A DNA stretch of 64,000 nt from JTS-RE37 sp041743975 (GTDB lineage: Bacteria > Bacteroidota > Bacteroidia > Flavobacteriales > Flavobacteriaceae), in assembly GCA_041743975.1 (NCBI GenBank), contig JBGTLT010000057.1, positions 1 through 64,000 of the forward strand, in the 5' to 3' direction. The notes below the pieces were generated by a model, which was not told where the DNA came from, did no database searches, and saw only the letters and a list, made by a program, of their open reading frames with translations. The position numbers and the translations under genes were made by a program. Positions 16,242-24,350 of the stretch are shown one piece after another. Numbering within the stretch: the first letter of the stretch is position 1; each line of letters starts with the position of its first letter.

Positions 16242-18440
16242 ATGACTAAGACGCTATCCCTTATAGGAGCCTGTTTTCTTATTACCTTTTCTTTTTTTGG
16301 GCAGACCCACAAATCTTTTACTGTAAAGTATATTTCAGAGGATATAACCGTTGACGGTATCCTTGACGAACCTATCTGGGAGACAGCTGAAAGTGCGCAT
16401 GACTTTTGGGAATATTTTCCGTTGGACAATATCCAGGCAAGGGAGCAATCGGATGTCAAAATGTTGTACGACGATAAAAATCTGTACATTGGGATCACCG
16501 CTTACAGCGCCGGCCGGAATTATGCGATACAATCCCTGCAAAGGGATTTCCGTGCGGGCAACAGTGACAATATCACCTTGCTTTTTGATACCTTCAATGA
16601 TGGCAACAACGCCTTTCTCTTTGGTACCAATCCATATGGCGTAAGGCGGGAAGGCCTGGTTTCAGGGGGCGGGCTCGATCTGAATGGCTTTTCGATCTCC
16701 TGGGATGTAAAATGGAAAGGGGAATCCAAAATATATGATAAATATTACACCTCTGAACTGGTCATCCCGCTGACTTCATTTAAATTCAGGGAAGGAGAAA
16801 CGAAGTGGCGGTTCAATAGCTACCGGTTCGATACCCAGTCCAATGAAACAAGTACGTGGTCTGAAATCCCACAAAACCAGAATGTTTTTGGACTCACCTT
16901 TATGGGGGATATGATCTTCGAGAAACCCCTTGGAAAATCGAGGACCCCCCTTGCAATAATCCCGTATGTCAATACCAGTTCCCAGCGCCATTTTGAAATA
17001 GATGAACAGGGAAATAATATCAACGTTGGTGGCGATATGAAGGTAGCGCTTGGAAATAGCATGAACCTGGACATAACGGTCAATCCTGATTTCTCGCAGG
17101 TAGAGGTGGATGACCAGATAACCAACCTTACCCGCTTTGAAGTATCCCTTCCGGAAAAGAGGCAATTTTTTATTGACAACAGTGACCTGTTCGGAAGCTT
17201 TGGTGGTTCCAGGGATGCGAACCCCTTCTTTTCAAGGCGGATTGGAATTGCCAGGGATACATTGGAAAACACGGTGGAGAACAAGATCATTGGCGGGTTC
17301 CGTTTGAGCGGGAAATTGAACCAGGGCCTTCGCCTTGGTTTGTTCAACATTGTGACAGAAGAGGATAAGGCCAATGAGATCCCCTCCAACAATAACTCCA
17401 TGCTTGCCTTACAACAAAACGTATTTGGCAGGTCCAATATCGGATTCTTCTTTATTAACAGGCAAACACTGGGTAAGCAGGATTTTGTTCCGGCGGAGGA
17501 AACCTTTAACAGGGTGGTTGGCCTGGATTACAATTTGATTTCCAGCAACAATGTGTGGAGTGGAAAGTTCTACGCTCATAAATCCTTTCAGCCTGCTGAA
17601 GGGTCCAAAGATCTGTCCACCGGTGCATTTCTCTCTTACAATAGTCGAAATTTCAACATTTTTACGGACGGCATCTACATCGGTGAAGATTTCAGGTCCG
17701 ACCTGGGGTTTATCCGGCGAACAGATGTGGTTAAGCTGGCCAATCAAATTGAAAGGGTGTACTGGCCAAAAAAGGGTCCCCTGAATACCCATTCTTTTCG
17801 GATCTTCCCCATTGTCCTATTGAGCCCTTCCCGCGATTTTATGAACACGGATTACGAGATACGCAGTGGATGGGAAGCGAAATTCAAGGACCAGCGGGAA
17901 ATCAGCGTTCAAATGAACAATGAGTATACGTTCCTCTTTGATCCTTTTGATCCTACCAATACAGAAGGCGGGCTGCCTTTGCCCGGTAAGCAGGGGTATT
18001 ATTACAATAGTTTTGAAGCGGAATACCGCTCAGACAGAAGAAAGATCTTTACCTACCAGGTAGAATCTAAGATTGGCAGGTTCTTTAATGGCAACCGGTT
18101 TTCCGTGGAAGGGATGTTTTCACTTCGTTTTCAACCCAAAGTATTCCTTTCCCTGGCACTTAACTATGATCAAATCACACTGGAGAAACCATATCCAAGC
18201 GCAGACATCTGGCTGGTCAGCCCTAGAATTGATATAACCTTCAGCAAATCCATTTACTGGTCTACCCTGGTCCAGTATAGCAACCAACGGGACAATCTGG
18301 GGATCAATTCGAGGTTACAATGGCGGTTTGCCCCCCTTTCCGATCTGTTTATTGTCTACAATGACAATTACTTCGTGGATCGGTTTTCTCCACGGTTCCG
18401 GTCCATTAATCTAAAACTGACTTATTGGTTGAATATATGA
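16242..18440 (+). CDS. DUF5916 outer membrane-type protein with N-terminal CBM9-like domain
   Basis: 732 residues. A signal peptide covers about 1-20. A carbohydrate-binding module 9-like fold follows (about 25-190), seen in ITVDGILDEPIWETAE and the VKMLYDDKNLYIGITAY strand pair. The rest (about 220-732) matches DUF5916, with aromatic beta strands resembling a barrel (ENKIIGGFRLSGKLNQGLRL; final strands end in LTYWLNI). The family is common in marine Bacteroidota and is thought to be surface or outer membrane associated; no reaction is established. CBM9 folds bind sugar chain ends, so a glycan-related role is possible. No polysaccharide-utilisation genes are adjacent. Confidence 0.85.
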   Translation: MTKTLSLIGACFLITFSFFGQTHKSFTVKYISEDITVDGILDEPIWETAESAHDFWEYFPLDNIQAREQSDVKMLYDDKNLYIGITAYSAGRNYAIQSLQRDFRAGNSDNITLLFDTFNDGNNAFLFGTNPYGVRREGLVSGGGLDLNGFSISWDVKWKGESKIYDKYYTSELVIPLTSFKFREGETKWRFNSYRFDTQSNETSTWSEIPQNQNVFGLTFMGDMIFEKPLGKSRTPLAIIPYVNTSSQRHFEIDEQGNNINVGGDMKVALGNSMNLDITVNPDFSQVEVDDQITNLTRFEVSLPEKRQFFIDNSDLFGSFGGSRDANPFFSRRIGIARDTLENTVENKIIGGFRLSGKLNQGLRLGLFNIVTEEDKANEIPSNNNSMLALQQNVFGRSNIGFFFINRQTLGKQDFVPAEETFNRVVGLDYNLISSNNVWSGKFYAHKSFQPAEGSKDLSTGAFLSYNSRNFNIFTDGIYIGEDFRSDLGFIRRTDVVKLANQIERVYWPKKGPLNTHSFRIFPIVLLSPSRDFMNTDYEIRSGWEAKFKDQREISVQMNNEYTFLFDPFDPTNTEGGLPLPGKQGYYYNSFEAEYRSDRRKIFTYQVESKIGRFFNGNRFSVEGMFSLRFQPKVFLSLALNYDQITLEKPYPSADIWLVSPRIDITFSKSIYWSTLVQYSNQRDNLGINSRLQWRFAPLSDLFIVYNDNYFVDRFSPRFRSINLKLTYWLNI

Positions 18441-18478
18441 TCCTGAATCCTTGTGCCAATCCCATTTTCTAAATTGAT

Positions 18479-18486
18479 TATATTTG
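18479..18486 (+). promoter_or_regulatory. -7 element (TATATTTG) upstream of the DUF819 gene
   Basis: TATATTTG is a full match to TAnnTTTG, 27 bp before the ATG at 18513. The nearest TTG (18451-18453) is 25 bp upstream, longer than the usual 17-20 bp spacer. Confidence 0.35.
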
Positions 18487-18512
18487 GCCAATTTTCTTCC
18501 TAAACAAATCCT

Positions 18513-19775
18513 ATGGATCAATTCCCGCTTACTGATGATACCGTAATTTTTGGATTGCTTTGCCTGTGCCTGGGGTTCGTTTTTTACACATCCTCGTTAT
18601 CAAAAGGATTCTGGAATAAATTCTATTCCATAGTTCCCGTCCTGCTGGTTTGCTATATGTTACCCGCCATCCTGACGAGTGTGGGGATCATCTCCGAAGA
18701 AAGTTCGAATCTTTACTTTATTGCCAGTCGATACCTGCTGCCTGCAGCCCTGGTACTCATGACTCTAAGCATCGACCTCCAGGCCATTGCCAACCTGGGC
18801 TCCAAGGCATTGATCATGTTCCTGACAGGTACTGCGGGAATTATCCTCGGAGGCCCGCTGGCCATCCTGATCGTTTCCATTTTTTCACCGGAATCAGTTG
18901 GCGGCGCAGGATTTGATGCGGTTTGGAGGGGTCTGGCCACCATTGCTGGAAGCTGGATAGGTGGTGGAGCCAACCAGGCTGCAATGCTCGAGGTCTTTGA
19001 ATATAACCCCGAAAAATTCGGAAGCATGGTGTTGATAGATATAGTGGTCGCAAACATTTGGATGGCAATTTTGCTGCTGGGGATAGGAAAAGCCAAACGA
19101 ATTGATAAGTGGTTAAAAGCTGATACTTCTTCCATTGATTCCCTGAAAGAAAAAATTGCTGCCCATACTGCCAGAATTACCCGGGTGACCACACTTCACG
19201 ATTACATCATCATGTTGTCCGTATCCTTTACCGCGGTGGGGATTTCCCACTATCTGGGATTCCATTTTGCTGATTTTCTTCAAAACAATTTTGAGGTGGT
19301 CCGCAATAAGGAAAAGGCGCTCTCTTCCCTGGGATCTGATTTCCTGTGGATGATCGTTTTTGCCACCTCATGTGGCATCCTGCTTTCATTTACAAAGGTT
19401 AAAAATTATGAAGGTGCCGGAGCCAGTAAGATTGGCGGGGTATTTATATACATCCTGGTCGCCACCATCGGTATGAAAATGGACCTCGGAAAAATCTTTG
19501 AGAATCCCGGGTTGATCCTTATCGGCCTGATCTGGATCTCGATCCATGCCGGACTCATGATCCTGGTGGCCAAATTGATCAGGGCACCCTATTTTTTCCT
19601 AGCAGTGGGGAGCCAGGCCAATATTGGCGGTGCTGCTTCCGCCCCAATCGTTGCAGCTGAATTCCATCCTTCCCTAACTTCCGTAGGAATACTTCTGGCA
19701 GTGCTGGGCTATGTGATCGGTACGGGAGGGGCTTATATTTGTGCATTGCTCATGGAAATCGCATCAAAAGTTTAG
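18513..19775 (+). CDS. DUF819 family membrane transporter-like protein
   Basis: 420 residues with about ten to eleven hydrophobic helices and a hydrophilic loop near 190-215. DUF819 proteins are polytopic inner membrane proteins with a permease-like fold; the substrate is unknown, though links to amino-acid-like substrates have been proposed for relatives. Family features are the glycine-rich GSWIGGGANQAAMLEVF motif in the first half and the pseudo-symmetric AVGSQANIGGAASAPIVAAE motif in the second, which suggest two inverted repeats forming a transport core. It is followed after 45 bp by a DUF4369 lipoprotein gene on the same strand, possibly co-transcribed. Confidence 0.87.
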   Translation: MDQFPLTDDTVIFGLLCLCLGFVFYTSSLSKGFWNKFYSIVPVLLVCYMLPAILTSVGIISEESSNLYFIASRYLLPAALVLMTLSIDLQAIANLGSKALIMFLTGTAGIILGGPLAILIVSIFSPESVGGAGFDAVWRGLATIAGSWIGGGANQAAMLEVFEYNPEKFGSMVLIDIVVANIWMAILLLGIGKAKRIDKWLKADTSSIDSLKEKIAAHTARITRVTTLHDYIIMLSVSFTAVGISHYLGFHFADFLQNNFEVVRNKEKALSSLGSDFLWMIVFATSCGILLSFTKVKNYEGAGASKIGGVFIYILVATIGMKMDLGKIFENPGLILIGLIWISIHAGLMILVAKLIRAPYFFLAVGSQANIGGAASAPIVAAEFHPSLTSVGILLAVLGYVIGTGGAYICALLMEIASKV

Positions 19776-19820
19776 AATGCGGTAAACTTTCATGATATTT
19801 GCCCGACAAATTTAGGCAAG

Positions 19821-20525
19821 ATGAAGAAAATTATTGGTGCTGCCCTTTTTGGGATCTTCCTGATCAGTTGTGGAAAAGTTGAAAATGACCAGACCATGAC
19901 GGTAACCGGGAGGGTCAATGGTCTAAAAAAGGGTACCCTCTATTTACAGCATATACCGGATTCCGTACTGGTCACGGTAGATTCCGTAAAAATCAATGGG
20001 GATAATGCCTTTTCCTTTAAGACGGATATCGCGAGTCCGGAAGTATTCTACCTATATCTCAATAAGAAGGATAACAATGATATCAATGACCGGATCACCT
20101 TTTTTGGCGAACCGGGAACCATCACGATCAACACCTCCTGGAATACATTTGATACCAAGGCCAGGATTACAGGATCCAAAAGCCATGACAAATTCGAGGA
20201 ATACCGAAAAGTGATGACAAGATTCAATACAAGGAACATGGAAATAATTCGCGCTGCCTATGATCCCGAAGTACAGAAGGACAGCATTATGATGGATTCC
20301 ATTCAGAAGGCAAGTGATAAAAACCTGCTAAGAGGTTACCTGTATGCACTTAATTTTGCCCTGAACAATAAGGATTCATACGTTGCACCCTATATTGCCC
20401 TCTACGAAGCTGCCGATGCCAATGTAAAGTACCTGGATTCGATCTACAACGTATTGCCGCCGGATGTGGCCGGCTCCAAGTATGGAATGGCCCTCAGGGA
20501 ATATTTGATTCAATTGAAAAAATAA
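19821..20525 (+). CDS. DUF4369 domain lipoprotein
   Basis: 234 residues. An N-terminal lipobox (FLISC, Cys at about 17) marks it as a lipoprotein. The DUF4369 beta-rich domain covers about 25-125 (MTVTGRVNGLKKGTLYLQHI). In Bacteroidota this domain is often followed by an AhpC/TSA thioredoxin domain; here the C-terminal half is helical and lacks a CxxC motif, so this is a short form without redox function. It is probably anchored in the periplasmic face of a membrane. Function unknown. It lies 45 bp behind the DUF819 gene. Confidence 0.85.
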   Translation: MKKIIGAALFGIFLISCGKVENDQTMTVTGRVNGLKKGTLYLQHIPDSVLVTVDSVKINGDNAFSFKTDIASPEVFYLYLNKKDNNDINDRITFFGEPGTITINTSWNTFDTKARITGSKSHDKFEEYRKVMTRFNTRNMEIIRAAYDPEVQKDSIMMDSIQKASDKNLLRGYLYALNFALNNKDSYVAPYIALYEAADANVKYLDSIYNVLPPDVAGSKYGMALREYLIQLKK

Positions 20526-20544
20526 ACAGGGAGTTGTTGCAGTT

Positions 20545-20814
20545 TCACCCTAATTTATTAAGCTTTTCCACAAGGCCTGAAGCAGATTCCTCAAGCTCCC
20601 TGCGCACCCCTTTCATGTGGGCCTTTTTGTCTTCCACATCCTTCTTATTCACCTTGGCTATCAAATCATCAAATGTTGCAATTGCTTTGTCGATTATTGC
20701 CAATCCTTCCTTAGATCCTTGTTTGTCCTGTGTTGCCTCCACAATATAAACGGCCTCAATGATATCTCCCAAAACGTAGTTGATATCCTTTTTTAAGTCG
20801 CGTATGTTCGCCAT
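20545..20814 (-). CDS. Conserved small helical protein of unknown function
   Basis: 89 residues, charged and almost entirely helical (NIRDLKKDINYVLGDIIEAV, then a Lys/Glu-rich coiled-coil-like second half). There is no signal peptide or membrane helix, so it is cytosolic. Proteins of this shape are common in Flavobacteriia but I know of no assigned role. A -7-like TACTTTTG (20838-20831) lies 17 bp before the ATG, giving a very short leader and supporting this start. It converges on the DUF4369 gene with a 19-bp gap. Confidence 0.75.
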   Translation of the reverse strand: MANIRDLKKDINYVLGDIIEAVYIVEATQDKQGSKEGLAIIDKAIATFDDLIAKVNKKDVEDKKAHMKGVRRELEESASGLVEKLNKLG

Positions 20815-20830
20815 GATTATAAATTTTGCG

Positions 20831-20838
20831 CAAAAGTA
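20831..20838 (-). promoter_or_regulatory. -7 element (TACTTTTG) of the small helical protein gene
   Basis: A full TAnnTTTG match on the minus strand, 17 bp before the ATG at 20814. No TTTG box is visible at the expected distance. Confidence 0.35.
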
Positions 20839-20916
20839 CGCTTTTTAGTGACATAAAAGCCATAGTGACAGAGGTAGTATCCGTCAGCAATATGGGGATA
20901 GGCAAGTGTGAAGGTT

Positions 20917-21885
20917 TCACATCGTTATTTCCAACATTTTGGCGCCGGAAGTATTTAGTTGCATCGTAAGGGAACTGGCTGGCAATAAAATGGTTTCCCC
21001 TTTGCTGATAGGGACGGATCCAGACTCATTACTGACCGTAGCAGCCCCTGCAACACACATAAGGATCGTAAAGGAGTCGCGTCCTGAAATATCTTGTATA
21101 AAATCTTTTGTCAGTTCTAAGAAGCTTGTCCGGAAGTAAGGGGAATCCACCATCGGGTTAATTGTATCCGCTTCTACCCCGTAGTTTAATTTAAAATCCT
21201 GCCGTTGCTTATAATCGATGGCATCCAGTGCCAGATCTGTATGAAGTTCCCTAAGGTTACCATTCTTGTCGCGCCGCTTGAAATCAAATACACGATAGGT
21301 AATATCTGAAGTTTGCTGAATTTCAGCCAACAGTACCCCGGTACCTATGGCGTGTATCCTTCCGGTATTGATAAAGAATGCATCGCCCTCGCTTACAGAC
21401 TCATAATGCAACAGAGAAGGTAATGTGTCCCTTTTCAAATTTTTTAAAAACTCCTCCTTTGTAACATCATGGTTGAACCCTATTATCAGTTTGGCATCCA
21501 CGGCCGCATCCATAATATACCACATCTCCGTCTTGCCGTTGGAATTATGCCTTTTTCTGGCCAATCGGTCATCGGGATGGACTTGTATGGACAGGTCCTG
21601 GTCTGCATCGAGGAATTTTATCAATACCGGAAATTCATTTCCAAATCTTTTTGATACCCCTTTTCCCAATACTTCCATCCCATATTCTGTCAGCAGGTCT
21701 TTCAGCGAAGTGCCGGCAAGGGGTCCATTGGCAATTACAGAGACGTCCTCCTCTACACCTGAGAGTTCCCAGCTTTCACCAATGCCACCGGATTTTAAAG
21801 GTTTATTCAGGACATCCTTTAACCTGCTCCCCCCCCATAACCTTTCTTTAAGAATTGGATGGAATTTGAATGGGTATAATTTCAT
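20917..21885 (-). CDS. manA: Class I mannose-6-phosphate isomerase, short form
   Basis: 322 residues, the short ManA/YvyI-type typical of Bacteroidota and Firmicutes. It interconverts fructose-6-phosphate and mannose-6-phosphate, linking glycolysis to mannose and sugar-nucleotide supply. Zinc-site motifs are visible: LSIQVHPDDRLA (Gln-His) and FFINTGRIHAIGTG (His), with the HPILKERLWGGSRL N-terminus. A C-terminal cupin-like sheet follows. It is the last gene of the idi-queD-bcp-manA operon, and its ATG overlaps the bcp stop by 4 bp. Confidence 0.92.
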   Translation of the reverse strand: MKLYPFKFHPILKERLWGGSRLKDVLNKPLKSGGIGESWELSGVEEDVSVIANGPLAGTSLKDLLTEYGMEVLGKGVSKRFGNEFPVLIKFLDADQDLSIQVHPDDRLARKRHNSNGKTEMWYIMDAAVDAKLIIGFNHDVTKEEFLKNLKRDTLPSLLHYESVSEGDAFFINTGRIHAIGTGVLLAEIQQTSDITYRVFDFKRRDKNGNLRELHTDLALDAIDYKQRQDFKLNYGVEADTINPMVDSPYFRTSFLELTKDFIQDISGRDSFTILMCVAGAATVSNESGSVPISKGETILLPASSLTMQLNTSGAKMLEITM

Positions 21886-22343
21886 GCTCTAACAAGTTTC
21901 TTCACAGCCTCCAATGCTTTGTGCATATGCCCGGAGGCTGCTATATTATTAAATACCATTGCTATTTTGCCGGTTTTGTCCACAACGAAGGTTTCCCGCC
22001 CGGGTAAGATATTGAAAAGGCGGCTTTCCACGCGGAACATTTTTCGCACTACGTTCCCCTTATCAGCCAATAATAGGTATGGGAGCCTGTATTTTGTTGT
22101 AAAGCCTTTGTGGGAAGAGGTAGAATCTGAACTGATCCCAACGACTTCTGCACCCAGATCGGTAAATTCCTCGTATGAGTCCCGGAAACTACAGGCTTCC
22201 ATGGTACATCCGGGTGTGTGGTCCCTTGGATAAAAGAATAAAACCAAAGGTTTGATACTTAACACATCCTGTGCGTTGAAATCCTTCCCATCCTGGTCTT
22301 TCAATATAAACACCGGCATGCTTTCTCCTAGCTGTAAACCCAT
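21882..22343 (-). CDS. bcp: Peroxiredoxin, Bcp/PrxQ type
   Basis: 153 residues. A thiol peroxidase that reduces H2O2 and organic hydroperoxides in the cytosol. The peroxidatic Cys46 and resolving Cys51 lie in DHTPGCTMEACSFRD, the C-x4-C arrangement of atypical 2-Cys PrxQ. Other conserved parts are FFYPRD and ETFVVDKTGKIAMVF. It overlaps manA by 4 bp and follows queD after 3 bp, so it is within one operon. Confidence 0.94.
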   Translation of the reverse strand: MGLQLGESMPVFILKDQDGKDFNAQDVLSIKPLVLFFYPRDHTPGCTMEACSFRDSYEEFTDLGAEVVGISSDSTSSHKGFTTKYRLPYLLLADKGNVVRKMFRVESRLFNILPGRETFVVDKTGKIAMVFNNIAASGHMHKALEAVKKLVRA

Positions 22344-22346
22344 AAC

Positions 22347-22754
22347 TTAACCCGAGTATGTAACAAAATTCCGCGGTGTCTCATATAAAATGACCTCCAG
22401 TTCCTTATTTTCCTCAATATGGGGCCGTAATCTATTCCAAACCACAATGGCAATATGCTCCGCAGTCGGGTTCAGATCTTTAAATTCAGGGACTTCCAAA
22501 TTTAAGTTTTTATGGTCAAGGGCATTTTCAACTTCAGATTCAATAAGATCCTTCAGGACTTTTAAATCCATTACAAAGCCGGTTTCCGGATCTATTTCCC
22601 CGTAGATGCTCACTATGAGTTCATAGTTGTGACCGTGGAATTTGGGGTTATTGCATTTACCAAAAACGCGGTTATTGGTTTCTTCGTCCCAATCCGGGCG
22701 ATACAACCGGTGTGCGGCGTTAAAATGTGCCTTTCGGCTGACTTTTACCTTCAT
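22347..22754 (-). CDS. queD: 6-carboxytetrahydropterin synthase / PTPS-family protein
   Basis: 135 residues. QueD turns 7,8-dihydroneopterin triphosphate into 6-carboxytetrahydropterin, an early step of queuosine synthesis. Zinc ligands His15 (FNAAHRL), His40 and His42 (KFHGHNYEL) and the catalytic Cys34 (GKCNNPKFHGH) are present, as is the ALDHKNLN motif. It overlaps the idi stop by 4 bp (ATGA) and is followed 3 bp later by bcp. No other queuosine genes are in the window. A PTPS of another pathway cannot be excluded from sequence alone, but Cys-x5-His-x-His spacing favours QueD. Confidence 0.9.
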   Translation of the reverse strand: MKVKVSRKAHFNAAHRLYRPDWDEETNNRVFGKCNNPKFHGHNYELIVSIYGEIDPETGFVMDLKVLKDLIESEVENALDHKNLNLEVPEFKDLNPTAEHIAIVVWNRLRPHIEENKELEVILYETPRNFVTYSG

Positions 22755-23287
22755 GATCCCGTATTGATTTGAATGATGTGATCATAGAACCTTTCGAAAA
22801 TGATCCTGGACCAAACCGTATAACGCTCTGGATTAGTGAGCATATCATCCTTTATCGCATTAGGTTTCATCCATTTCCAGGCTTCCACTTCTACCGGATT
22901 AACCTGTGGTTCCCCATTATAATATCCAATCATCACATGATCCAGTTCATGTTCTGTAAGGCCGTTATCAAAGGGTGCCCTATAGACAAAGGAAAATAAT
23001 TCCTCCAATTCCGTACTAAATCCCATCTCCTCCATCAGCCTGCGTTTCCCCGCTTCAATATTGGATTCCCCGTCACGCTGGTGGCTGCAACATGTATTGG
23101 TCCAAAGCAAAGGAGAATGATATTTGACAGCAGCCCTTTGCTGAAGCAGTGTCTCCCCTTCCTTATTCATTACAAAAACTGAAAAAGCCCGGTGGAGTAC
23201 ACCTTTTTCATGTGCTTCCATTTTGGGCATGGTACCAATCTGGTTATTCAGGTGGTCAACCAAGATAACATTTTCTTCCTTTTCCAT
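22751..23287 (-). CDS. idi: Isopentenyl-diphosphate delta-isomerase, type 1
   Basis: 178 residues. It interconverts IPP and DMAPP in isoprenoid synthesis, feeding quinones and the carotenoids common in this family. Nudix-like fold with catalytic Cys in TNTCCSHQ (66-67) and acidic residues in GLTEHELDHV; the RRLMEEMGF helix replaces the standard Nudix box as in IDI-1. It is the first gene of the idi-queD-bcp-manA operon. A -7-like TATTTTTG (23305-23298) lies 11 bp before the ATG. Confidence 0.94.
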   Translation of the reverse strand: MEKEENVILVDHLNNQIGTMPKMEAHEKGVLHRAFSVFVMNKEGETLLQQRAAVKYHSPLLWTNTCCSHQRDGESNIEAGKRRLMEEMGFSTELEELFSFVYRAPFDNGLTEHELDHVMIGYYNGEPQVNPVEVEAWKWMKPNAIKDDMLTNPERYTVWSRIIFERFYDHIIQINTGS

Positions 23288-23297
23288 AAATATCCTA

Positions 23298-23305
23298 CAA
23301 AAATA
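23298..23305 (-). promoter_or_regulatory. -7 element (TATTTTTG) of the idi operon
   Basis: A full TAnnTTTG match on the minus strand. The predicted start is about 4 nt before the idi ATG (23287), close to leaderless. The -33 box is not evident. Confidence 0.35.
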
Positions 23306-23382
23306 ACACCTTTACCTTATTAATGAGGTTAAGCCGGTCATAATTGTTACTAAGGACAGCTTGTGTAAAGGATTACGGGATT

Positions 23383-24342
23383 TTAGAAGAAACGGGGAGA
23401 CTTTAAATTATTCAGAACCCTGATAAAATCATATCGCAGGATCACCTCGAAGGAACCATTATTAAAAACAGCTTTCCCCAGTTCAGTGATTTCACGGTCG
23501 TAGGCTAAACCGATTAAAAATTGAGGTGAAATTTGAAATCCTGCCATTCCACTTACTGCAGCATCCAGGCGATATGCTGCGCCCAGGATAAATTTTTCAT
23601 TGTACAGAAAGTTGGCAGAAAGGTCGAGCTGTACCGGAGCCCCCTGAACAATCTTACTGAGGATAGTTGGTTTGAATTTCCAAAAGGGCCCAAGATCCAT
23701 CACATAACCGGTTATGAGGTAAAAATTCATCTGCTCCTTCGCGGTTGACAAGGAGGAGGATTGAAAATGGGAAGTTTCCAGGAATCGCGGCACGGATAAC
23801 CCTGCATAGAATCTTTCTGTATGATAATAAACCCCGGCACCGATATTGGGGGAGAACCTGTTATCGATATTTTGCTGTAGCGTTGGATCCGGTCCTCCGG
23901 GATTGGAAAAATCCTGATTGAGTTCGGAAAAACGAACATCCAGGAGATGGGCACTGGCCTTAATGCCGAAACTTAGCCTGGCATCACGGGAGGTCTGAAT
24001 AGTATACGAAAAATCGAGATCAAGATAGGTTTCAGAGGTTGGCCCAATCTGGTCATTTACAATGGAAACCCCCATCCCAAGTCCATTGTATCCGATTGGC
24101 GAATGTAAATTGAGGGTCTGTGTTTTAGGTGCCCCGTCAAGACCTACCCACTGGGACCTGTGCAATGCAGCGATACTTAAATGTCCCCTGGAACCAGCGT
24201 ATCCGGGATTAACACTCACCGTATTATACATATACTGAGTGTACTGCGCATCCTGTTGGGCAAAAACCCCACCGCAAACCAGCAGGAACAATAAGGAAAG
24301 TATCCTGAGATTTTTACTGTTGCTGGAGAGGGGGTTTGCCAT
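23383..24342 (-). CDS. PorP/SprF family type IX secretion membrane protein (copy 1)
   Basis: 319 residues. A signal peptide ends at VFAQQDAQYTQYMYNTVSVN, the hallmark N-terminus of PorP/SprF; a beta-barrel of about 14 strands follows, ending in LRYDFIRVLNNLKSPRFF. In F. johnsoniae SprF is needed to export the giant adhesin SprB, and such genes usually sit directly behind the gene of their client. That holds here: it follows the CHU_C protein gene at 24351-26357 by 8 bp. It is clearly paralogous to the gene at 34816-35769 (shared NPxYAGSRGxLSIAALxR and LDGAPKTQTLNLHSPI). Confidence 0.93.
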   Translation of the reverse strand: MANPLSSNSKNLRILSLLFLLVCGGVFAQQDAQYTQYMYNTVSVNPGYAGSRGHLSIAALHRSQWVGLDGAPKTQTLNLHSPIGYNGLGMGVSIVNDQIGPTSETYLDLDFSYTIQTSRDARLSFGIKASAHLLDVRFSELNQDFSNPGGPDPTLQQNIDNRFSPNIGAGVYYHTERFYAGLSVPRFLETSHFQSSSLSTAKEQMNFYLITGYVMDLGPFWKFKPTILSKIVQGAPVQLDLSANFLYNEKFILGAAYRLDAAVSGMAGFQISPQFLIGLAYDREITELGKAVFNNGSFEVILRYDFIRVLNNLKSPRFF

Positions 24343-24350
24343 GTTTTGAT